Origin: Desulfatitalea tepidiphila
GTDB taxonomy: Bacteria > Desulfobacterota > Desulfobacteria > Desulfobacterales > Desulfosarcinaceae
DNA: 64,000 bases
Reading direction: 5' to 3'
Assembly (NCBI RefSeq): GCF_001293685.1
Contig: NZ_BCAG01000003.1
Location: 2,334,501-2,398,500 of the forward strand
The stretch's first letter is position 1. Each line of letters begins with the position of its first letter. Below the pieces are notes generated by a model. It worked only from the letters and a program-made list of their open reading frames with translations. It searched no databases and had not been told where the DNA came from. Shown here piece by piece: positions 57,750-64,000 of this stretch. Position numbers and translations under genes: made by a program.

Positions 57750-57974
57750 TCAAGCACAGCCAAAATCCACATCCTCGAAAATCTCATCGAGGTTGTCATA
57801 ATCGGTCTGCGTGCTGCTTTTAAATTGCTGCAACCAGGCCTGAAATTCCTCGGTGTTGACCAGGATCTTTCTACGGACTCGATAGTGGGGCAGGCCCAGC
57901 TTGAGATACTGGCGCAGCGACCCGATTGAAATCGAGGTTTGATCGGACAAGGCTTTGAGGTCGATGAGTTTCAT
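57750..57974 (-). CDS. Small excisionase-like DNA-binding protein
   Basis: 74 residues with a MerR/excisionase-type winged helix: KLIDLKALSDQTSISIGSLR, YLKLGLPHYRVRRKILVNTE, FQAWLQQF. The C-terminus is acidic (DNLDEIFEDVDFG). Start ATG 57974 follows AAGGAATGGG; the open frame to 58115 is low-complexity. Adjacent to the integrase as expected for Xis, which sets recombination direction. Confidence 0.8.
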   Translation of the reverse strand: MKLIDLKALSDQTSISIGSLRQYLKLGLPHYRVRRKILVNTEEFQAWLQQFKSSTQTDYDNLDEIFEDVDFGCA

Positions 57975-58233
57975 TGTCCCATTCCTTTTTTTCGGGAGAC
58001 GATAGCGGCCCCTAAGGCTTGCTGAAAAAAGGGGGCTAAAATGGTGGAAAATTTTCATACCCACCTTGATTGGTGGGGGGATGGGACTCCAGTCGGGGGG
58101 TTTTGGTTTTGACAATCGATTTTTTTTCGATCATCACCCCGAAGGGCGAACACAAGGCTGATGCAGCATTCGGATCGGCATCATGTTCATCGCAAGCCCC
58201 GGCCAAATCCGCCCGGGGCCTGCGATTCCATTT
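57975..58233. other. Intergenic region with hairpins
   Basis: Holds CCCACC-TTGATT-GGTGGG (58060-58077) and ATCGA-TTTTTT-TCGAT (near 58117), either of which could end the serine recombinase transcript. No gene is supported in it. Confidence 0.5.
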
Positions 58234-58869
58234 TCACGCCTTGGCCTTGCCCAATGCCTCCATCCCTCTTTTTTTTAACCAGTGGCGCAGGTTCAACGGT
58301 GTCGTGCCGAGCTTTTCGGCCAGGCGCTTGCGGGTGATACCCAGCTCCAGCAGCTCGATGATCTCATCGCGTTTAGAATCCAGCTTGGATCGACCCGGCC
58401 CCTTGGGCCGCCCGAGTTTAACGCCTTGGGCCCTTTTGGTCGCCAGGGCCGCCTTGGTGCGCTGGGAGATCAGATCCCTCTCGATTTCGGCGGCCATGGA
58501 AAAACACATGGCCACCAGCTTGGACTGAATCGTTCCATCGAGGGCCCAGCTGCCCTTGGCGGCAAACACCCGAACGCCGGCTTGGGAGGCGATGCTCAAA
58601 ATCTCCATGATCTCGAGCATCGACCTTCCCAGCCGCGAAAGCTCGCATACCAGCAGTGCATCGTCACGGCTCAGTTCCTCCAGGGCGCCGGCCAGCTTCC
58701 GGCTGCGCCAGTTTTTTCGGCCCGTGACTGTCTCTTCGACAAATCGCACTTTGCCGAGCCCACGATCGTTGGCCATCTTGAGGATTTCGAGCCGCTGGTT
58801 TTCCATATCCTGTTTGTCGGTGGATACCCGCACATATGCGATGGTTTTGCCCGGATGCTTTGCCTTCAT
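58234..58869 (-). CDS. Serine recombinase (resolvase/invertase family)
   Basis: 211 residues. The catalytic Ser is in IAYVRVSTDKQDMENQRLEI (~10-29); ELSRLGRSMLEIMEIL (~75-90) and RTKAALATKRAQGVKLGRPK (~138-157) follow, then a C-terminal HTH (LELGITRKRLAEKLGTTPLN). It may resolve, invert or integrate DNA in the element. AGGT-type site before ATG 58869, and a 20-bp palindrome lies 65-85 bases upstream. Confidence 0.9.
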   Translation of the reverse strand: MKAKHPGKTIAYVRVSTDKQDMENQRLEILKMANDRGLGKVRFVEETVTGRKNWRSRKLAGALEELSRDDALLVCELSRLGRSMLEIMEILSIASQAGVRVFAAKGSWALDGTIQSKLVAMCFSMAAEIERDLISQRTKAALATKRAQGVKLGRPKGPGRSKLDSKRDEIIELLELGITRKRLAEKLGTTPLNLRHWLKKRGMEALGKAKA

Positions 58870-58933
58870 TTTCGACCTGCCTGGCTGTGGGTTAATAAAA
58901 AGGTAAAATTTAACAATTTATTACCCACATAAG

Positions 58934-58953
58934 AATATATTTGTAAATATATT
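58934..58953. promoter_or_regulatory. 20-bp AT palindrome upstream of the serine recombinase
   Basis: AATATATTT-GT-AAATATATT, a perfect 9-bp inverted repeat. Possible recombinase binding (res-like) site or operator. Confidence 0.5.
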
Positions 58954-58965
58954 TCTTTATCCTTT

Positions 58966-59184
58966 TTAGAAATCAACAAACGACCGTTTATTATTTCCTT
59001 CGCATTGTTCCTTTTGGACCAAACCCAAGGCCAGAATTTTCAGCGCACATCCAGAGTATTTCGTCGGCTGCGTTTCAACCCACCATCCGCACTCGATTCC
59101 GTCACAACCATAGGCGTCTTCACGAATTTTATTATCCCCAGAGTAAGCATAACTCCCTGCGACTTTCAGCGGACACGATTTCAT
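58966..59184 (-). CDS. Small Cys-rich protein of unknown function
   Basis: 72 residues with cysteines at 4, 27, 32, 46 and 61 in SCPLKVAGSYAYS, GCDGIECGWWVE, SGCALK and EQCEG. The pattern suggests a zinc or Fe-S knuckle; similar short proteins are found in prophages and islands. ATG 59184 has GGGAGGTGATT upstream, so the start is well supported. It lies between the serine recombinase and the structured region. Confidence 0.7.
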   Translation of the reverse strand: MKSCPLKVAGSYAYSGDNKIREDAYGCDGIECGWWVETQPTKYSGCALKILALGLVQKEQCEGNNKRSFVDF

Positions 59185-59751
59185 TGAATCACCTCCCAAT
59201 GCATTTACTAAACTAAGTAGTGTTTACAGCACGTTACACCCTTTCCCCCTTCCCCCTTTGTTCTTTCAAAAAAAAGGCCGATCACTACTGACCTATCTAT
59301 GATGTTTTCCACCGAAGCTTTTGCAAAAAATTTCAAAAAATACACACCGAAACCATGTGTTAATGCACAAACATCCAGGTTTTAGGCGCTCCCTGCCAAA
59401 GATCGCAGCATGCGAGCCGGTTTAAAATCTAAACCTTCCGGCTTGGGGAGCGATACACTTGCAACGCTTTTCGGTAACAACCTTTTTTTCCTTTTTTTCT
59501 TCTTTTTTTTCTATCGCGCGATGAAGGGATTAAATGATAAAAAAGTAGTTTGAAAAAACTGTATCGACCGTATATCCAATCAGACATCAACAACTTAGAC
59601 AACACCTCACGATACGTTTTTGCGTATCGCCACAACGGAAAGCCTCCGTGCTCGAAACCGGGGGCGGGGGATGTCGAAAGCGGTGGCATGCTCTTAATTT
59701 GAAGCCTGGCTTCGGCATGTCCACTCAAAGAACTGCAAGCAAGAAATGCTT
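59185..59751. other. Non-coding region of the element, 567 bp
   Basis: AT-rich with several long A/T runs. It contains the possible three-way junction (59387-59452) and a CGATACG/CGTATCG hairpin (about 59605). A frame on the minus strand, 59429-59782, has odd composition (K/R-rich tail) and runs over these structures; it is unlikely to be a gene. A replication or regulatory function is possible. Confidence 0.5.
59387..59452. ncRNA. Possible three-way-junction structured element
   Basis: P1 CGCTCCC (59387-59393) with GGGAGCG (59446-59452); P2 TCGCA-GCA-TGCGA (59403-59415); P3 AGCCGG (59415-59420) with CCGGCT (59438-59443), or GGTTTA/TAAACC in the same arm. It may be a structured RNA or DNA such as a replication signal. 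No known family is recognised. Confidence 0.35.
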
Positions 59752-62466
59752 TCATGCTGAGAAGGCCTCGTCTCTGATACAAATACCGGCAAAACAGCGC
59801 TGGCGCACCGGATTGTCCGCGATCGGCTTTAGCTTTTCGGTCACCTGGGGATAGCCTATCATCAATTGGTCGTAGAACTTGTTGCGACTAAGAGCGCGGT
59901 TGCCGCCTTCCTGGCACCACTCCTTGTATTTGGCGTAAAGCCGGGTTTTCTGAACATTCAGGCTGTCGGTCGGGCCATTAGCTTCCGCACTGGCCAACAC
60001 ACAGCATTCATCCACAAAAATCAAAAGCGGATTGAGCGCCTGCATGAACCTGCGCGTTTCTTCCTTGACCTGCGAAGGTATGTTGAAACCGCCCTCGGAT
60101 AGAAGCTGAGCTAGTCCATCCAGCGCCCACATAAAAATGCCATCGATCTCTTCCACCAGCTTTTCGGTCATCCGGGGGTCCATTTCGTTTTCGGTGAACT
60201 TGCGCTTGAAATCGAGAACGATCAGGCGCCGCTCAAAACCAGAGCTTTTGTCGGGAATCACCGGGATGTCGTTCATGGCCACCAAGAACTTGGCATGAGG
60301 CCTGAAACTGTATGGTTCGCCATATTTTCGCTCAGCGGCAATGGAGTCGCCTGCAACTACGGCCTTAAATATTTCAGTGCCTATCGGATCACGCGTGTTG
60401 GTCTCGGTGGCAATATTGACCAACTTGTTTTGCAAAAATTGCGTTTGAAATCGAAGTCCGAGACTTGCAATCGAAAGGGAACTGGTATTCTCGCGACCGA
60501 CCATGGTCTCCAAGATGTTTAGGACAGTCGATTTGCCATTGGCGCCGGTCCCATACAAAAAAAGAGCTTTCTGGAAACGGCAGTCCTTTAGCAGGCAGTA
60601 ACCGAAGAAGCGTTGCAAAATAGACGATTTGATATGCCTTTCCTTTCTCCGGCCATCGTTTGTGAGGTCAAAATGATCTTCCGGGAAGACCTGGGTAAGA
60701 AAACGGGCCCACCGATCGAATTCGGCATCCAGATCGAACCGACACGGTATCTGAACCCGGCTACCGAATTTCGCATCATGCGGAACTAACGCTTCGGTGA
60801 ACTTGCCGCGATATAATGCTTCAATATCAATCATGCCATTGATGCAATTGATATAGCCAGATTGTTCGGGCCACTCCGTTTCTTCTTTGTTAACCAAACC
60901 GGCTGCGACCTTTATTCCTTTTTCGACGTAATCAGGCTGAACCAGATCCCCCATGGCATAAGTCCCCGCGGAAAAAAGAATGGAGCGTCCTATCTTTCTC
61001 CATAGACCGTTTCGATATTGCCAAAATTCACCGTCGGTGAATGAAATCGGCTCGAAAAGGCGGATAAGATATTTTGCCAAATAAGCGGGAATGAATTTTG
61101 GGCGCCCTTTTTCGCCTTTCTCGAAAAACCAAAGCTGGGGATCGACTTTTTCGGGCGGGGGAACAGGGGCATCGATGATACAGATTGCAGGTCCAAAAGA
61201 AGCATCGGCATTGATCTGAATTTCAACGGCAGGGCTTGCCTGTTGGACAGGCGGTTTCCAGCCCGTTTCGTAACCCTCGCAAAAAGGGGCTAAACTATCA
61301 TTTCCGCTGATGTGTTCTCTTGCCTCGCGCCAGGTCCGGTTCCGGCAGCTGCTATGAAAGCACTGATAGGTAAGATAAGGGGCGGTGTCGCTTTGGACGA
61401 TGGCGGCTTCATTGCCGCGATGATTCGGATCGAAAAGACACTCGCTCAAACAAAACAACACAGCGCCCGAACCGGTCGGTTTTTCTTTGATCACATTGAT
61501 CCCATAATGCTCAAGATACGCTCTGACATCCATCTTGCCGAGCGACTGTGGTGAACGCCATGGGCGTTTTTGAACCGGATGGACTGGAGCGGTCTCGGTT
61601 GCTTTTTGGGGATTGCTTACAGACGGAAGTGGTCTTCTAGGCGATTCTTCCGGCGCCATTTCGATCAATTTAAGCAACTTTGCTTTTTCCGTGACCGGCA
61701 CATCCGATAGTAATCCTGGCTGCCCATCGAGCATGTGTGATTTACGGTGTGGCCGTTCGGCGGTGTCGTCGCCCTTTCGGGCCCAGGTCCCATAGAGCTT
61801 CCAGATTCGCGCGGGATTGAAAACCTTTTTGTCAACGTCCACATGGTCATCATCGAACTTCTCACCCAGAGTCAATAGGCACTTGCGCAGCACCCTCTTA
61901 TTTTCTTCGGTGTTAGCAAGATCCTCAATGCGGTATAGAAGGTGAAATCCATTTCCGGATTCCGCCCGGATTCCTCGCCCGAATTTCAACTCATCCTCCA
62001 AAAAAGCGGCAATCATCTGCGCTTTTTGCCTTGCAGCGTCAAATTCCTCATCGGTTGAGCTAATGCCGGCCGGCCGGCGCGGATCCAAATCAATGAGTAA
62101 CCACCTTATAAGTGAAACATCGGTGTCGCTTGCCTGGTGTTTGGCATTTGGTTCGACACGATTTGCACATCGGGCCAGCAAAGCAGGCTTTAGAGGATTG
62201 ATGGTGAAATAGACGCCGGATGCACCAGCGTCATCAAGTTCGGCCGCCGCTGTAGCGAATGTCTGCGGATCATTGAAATAGCCACGCACGATTCCGCCAT
62301 CGTGACGCGAACAAAAACCTGGCCAAACCTTGCTTTTTCCGCTGAGCCCCAGTGCACGGATTTCGCAAACCTCATTATTATGGAAAAAGCGGTTGAATAG
62401 ACTTTCCAAAGATTGAGCCTTTCGCACAGCACCATCTAATTGAATCAGCCAATAACAACAAGCCAT
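59752..62466 (-). CDS. Primase-helicase of the phage/P4 type
   Basis: 904 residues. The N-terminal domain has the archaeo-eukaryotic primase pattern LLIDLDPRRPAG (DxD, ~124-128) and GNGFHLLYRIED (His, ~174). A Cys/His stretch around 345-385 (FCLSECLFDPNHRGNEAAIV, YQCFHSSC) looks like a zinc finger. A D5_N-like region leads to an SF3 helicase with Walker A YGTGANGKSTVLN (~637-649), ATETNTRD and the sensor region VAMNDIPVIPDKSSGFERRL (~735-754). It should start and unwind element replication. ATG 62466 has only a weak site; 3' of it is the structured region. Confidence 0.9.
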   Translation of the reverse strand: MACCYWLIQLDGAVRKAQSLESLFNRFFHNNEVCEIRALGLSGKSKVWPGFCSRHDGGIVRGYFNDPQTFATAAAELDDAGASGVYFTINPLKPALLARCANRVEPNAKHQASDTDVSLIRWLLIDLDPRRPAGISSTDEEFDAARQKAQMIAAFLEDELKFGRGIRAESGNGFHLLYRIEDLANTEENKRVLRKCLLTLGEKFDDDHVDVDKKVFNPARIWKLYGTWARKGDDTAERPHRKSHMLDGQPGLLSDVPVTEKAKLLKLIEMAPEESPRRPLPSVSNPQKATETAPVHPVQKRPWRSPQSLGKMDVRAYLEHYGINVIKEKPTGSGAVLFCLSECLFDPNHRGNEAAIVQSDTAPYLTYQCFHSSCRNRTWREAREHISGNDSLAPFCEGYETGWKPPVQQASPAVEIQINADASFGPAICIIDAPVPPPEKVDPQLWFFEKGEKGRPKFIPAYLAKYLIRLFEPISFTDGEFWQYRNGLWRKIGRSILFSAGTYAMGDLVQPDYVEKGIKVAAGLVNKEETEWPEQSGYINCINGMIDIEALYRGKFTEALVPHDAKFGSRVQIPCRFDLDAEFDRWARFLTQVFPEDHFDLTNDGRRKERHIKSSILQRFFGYCLLKDCRFQKALFLYGTGANGKSTVLNILETMVGRENTSSLSIASLGLRFQTQFLQNKLVNIATETNTRDPIGTEIFKAVVAGDSIAAERKYGEPYSFRPHAKFLVAMNDIPVIPDKSSGFERRLIVLDFKRKFTENEMDPRMTEKLVEEIDGIFMWALDGLAQLLSEGGFNIPSQVKEETRRFMQALNPLLIFVDECCVLASAEANGPTDSLNVQKTRLYAKYKEWCQEGGNRALSRNKFYDQLMIGYPQVTEKLKPIADNPVRQRCFAGICIRDEAFSA

Positions 62467-62600
62467 TGGACGAAAAAAGGCGCACTCAGTATGAGTTGCG
62501 CCTCACATATAGTTCAGCAGCGAAATCATGTCGCAGCTAAAAAGCAGCTTTTTTCAATTATAAGAATCTGTAATTCTTAAATAATCAAAAAAGCTGCCTT

Positions 62601-63485
62601 TCAGCTACTTTTGTTCAGTTTTTTGAGTCTTTGATACCTCTCAAACAGTCTTTGTTTGCTATAGCTTTTTTGGTGAGGCAACACCCGCGTCACCAATCTT
62701 TGTAGCACCCCTGCTTTGAATTTTTTTCTTGGATCTTTGGACCACGAATACAGGTCCTTGCTATCAATATCTTCTTTGGCAATTAGGCAGCCACCTTTAT
62801 TTCTCGCATAATTTTTGAGCCCAAATAATGCATTTTTGCGCAATTTTTCTCGCGATTCTTCTTTTAATAGGCTGTTGTTTATGTTTCTCACCATTGTTCT
62901 CCAGATAGCCTCGACGGGCTCCATTGCCTGCTCAAGCAACTGGTCCAATTGGTTGTTAAAGTCATCTTCCAGTTGTAAATTGGCTCCTGTATTTGAAACT
63001 TCCTCTGTCAAGGATTCATCTATATTGATTTTATTATACAAGACAATCTTTGGGTCCTCTAAATAGATATCTACAAGAGAAACAAAGGTTTCCGGATGGT
63101 CTGATGGGACAATTACCTTTTTTTTTTCATGCAGCTCGTTTTTTTTCGATTGATGAGAGAGTGCATGATTATCCAGCACAGAAATGTCTATATGCCATTC
63201 TCTTTGATATCCAAAATTAGGCAAGTCTTTATAACAGGCCACAAACGTGCCGGAAAAATATTTTTCCTCCTTCAATAAGAAATCTATTTGCGAGTTCAAT
63301 TCTTTTGGAATTTGCGTAACGTCCCATTTAATTAAATATTTAAACCCATATTTTTCAGGCTCATGGCATATATATAAAGACACGCGAAATATTTCAGGGT
63401 GAATTTTTGCCCACTTTTTCGCCTCCCTCTGGAGAACCGGAATGTGGAATTCTGGAAATGATTCTGAAGCAGTTTTAGATATCAT
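62601..63485 (-). CDS. Hypothetical protein, AT-rich gene
   Basis: 294 residues, not recognised. No signal peptide or membrane segment. Residues ~1-110 contain alternating strands with aromatic residues (FRVSLYICHEPEKYGFKYLI, FGYQREWHIDISVLDNHALS); the middle is acidic and Asn/Asp-rich; the C-terminal ~80 residues are strongly basic (KNYARNKGG, RLFERYQRLKKLNKSS). Base composition is clearly lower in GC than in every other gene here, a sign of recent acquisition. The start has a weak site. The gene lies between the primase and the regulator gene, so it may be cargo of the element. Confidence 0.7.
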   Translation of the reverse strand: MISKTASESFPEFHIPVLQREAKKWAKIHPEIFRVSLYICHEPEKYGFKYLIKWDVTQIPKELNSQIDFLLKEEKYFSGTFVACYKDLPNFGYQREWHIDISVLDNHALSHQSKKNELHEKKKVIVPSDHPETFVSLVDIYLEDPKIVLYNKINIDESLTEEVSNTGANLQLEDDFNNQLDQLLEQAMEPVEAIWRTMVRNINNSLLKEESREKLRKNALFGLKNYARNKGGCLIAKEDIDSKDLYSWSKDPRKKFKAGVLQRLVTRVLPHQKSYSKQRLFERYQRLKKLNKSS

Positions 63486-63542
63486 GGGTGTTTCAGATTC
63501 TTTGGTTAATCTGTTACATCGGGATCATCAGCAAGCGATTGA

Positions 63543-64000
63543 TCAGGAATTGGCAAACAGGTTGTTTACCCTGGTGGTCTTTCTCCCGAAAGCAATGCCC
63601 AACTTATCCATGCGGCTGCGCAACGTGCTCGGATGGATGCCGAGGAGGGCGGCCGCGCCCACCCTGCCTTGGATTCTGCCGTGGGTCGAGCGCAGGACGG
63701 CTTCGATATGCCGGCGCATGGCCGCATCCAGGGAGAGATGCGGACGAAGTGTTTCATCTGCCCTCGCCGGGGCGTCGTCGTCGGGCCGATCGTCGACCAG
63801 GCCTGCAAACGAGAGGGGTTCCTCTTCGGAGCGGCTTTGATGGCGGATCAGGGCCCGCTCGACTATGTTTTCGAGTTCCCGGACGTTTCCCGGCCAGGGG
63901 TAGGCCGCGAGCAGATCCATGGTGCCCGCCGCCAGGCCCGGATGCTTGTAGAGATTGAACGCCTTGAGTTTTCGGTCGATGAAGTGGTGGACCAGGGCCG
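63543..64000 (-). CDS. Sigma-54-dependent Fis-family regulator, 3' part only
   Basis: Runs off the right edge; only the C-terminal ~150 residues are present. It contains the end of an AAA+ sigma-54 activator domain (YPWPGNVRELENIVERAL) and a C-terminal Fis-type HTH (VGAAALLGIHPSTLRSRMDK). GC content returns to host-like values. Such activators work with the RpoN encoded at 49995. The upstream domain that would identify the signal lies outside the window. Confidence 0.85.
   Translation of the reverse strand, partial: ALVHHFIDRKLKAFNLYKHPGLAAGTMDLLAAYPWPGNVRELENIVERALIRHQSRSEEEPLSFAGLVDDRPDDDAPARADETLRPHLSLDAAMRRHIEAVLRSTHGRIQGRVGAAALLGIHPSTLRSRMDKLGIAFGRKTTRVNNLFANS

Noticed and set aside
59429-59782. 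117-residue minus-strand frame in the island gap
   Set aside because: No ribosome site, unusual Lys/Arg-rich tail, overlaps the primase end and the structured element.
63486-63542. Right attachment site of the island
   Set aside because: The only resemblance is a short inverted AATCTGAAA match to the tRNA-proximal sequence; no direct copy of the tRNA 3' end is present.

Overview
The window is a high-GC, densely packed bacterial chromosome segment. LPS genes (kdsA, kdsC, lptCAB) show a Gram-negative organism. A complete futalosine menaquinone pathway, a four-subunit 2-oxoacid:ferredoxin oxidoreductase, a partial nitrogen-type PTS with rapZ and rpoN, and a recA-alaS pair together suggest an anaerobic Desulfobacterota member (Desulfosarcina/Desulfobacteraceae-like). 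That assignment is inferred from gene content; no rRNA is present to confirm it.

Layout. 1-3.9 kb: the 3' part of recJ, a small unknown gene, an RNase Z-like metallo-hydrolase and an SDR oxidoreductase. 3.9-14.3 kb: menaquinone synthesis through futalosine on the minus strand (mqnD-mqnB-UbiA type, then ubiX-ubiD, then mqnE-mqnA-mqnC), interrupted by a DsbA-like gene on the plus strand and preceded by a DegT aminotransferase. 14.5-21.5 kb: guaB-dnaE, a YciO/Sua5 protein and sppA. 21.7-29.5 kb: a minus-strand run of P-loop protein, ferredoxin, oxidoreductase alpha, beta and gamma subunits, hisC, cmk and rpsA. 29.9-38.7 kb: cell-envelope genes on the plus strand (NamZ-type muramidase, RNase HI, a frameshifted PlsB-type acyltransferase, a fused MurU-AmgK sugar recycling enzyme, dapB, a cytidylate-kinase-like protein). 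38.8-46.6 kb: an unknown exported protein, a CheX-like protein, alaS, recA, thpR and an M23 peptidase. 46.7-56.3 kb: kdsA-kdsC-lptC-lptA-lptB-rpoN-hpf-ptsN-rapZ-EIIA(Man), then gap-tpiA-secG and a tRNA-Leu(GAG).

From the 3' end of tRNA-Leu onward the content changes. There is a tyrosine integrase, an excisionase-like protein, a serine recombinase, a small Cys-rich protein, a 904-residue primase-helicase and an AT-rich orphan gene. This looks like an integrative element that used the tRNA as its attachment site. The window ends in a partial sigma-54-type regulator, and no right attachment site is visible.

Three 143-bp copies of an intergenic palindromic repeat (about 14.3, 20.5 and 29.7 kb) plus one internally deleted copy (25.6 kb) are the clearest non-coding signal. 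Other structured DNA includes a possible three-way-junction element at 59.39-59.45 kb, a 20-bp palindrome upstream of the serine recombinase, and a 16-bp palindrome in the hpf leader. No rRNA, CRISPR array or complete insertion sequence was seen.
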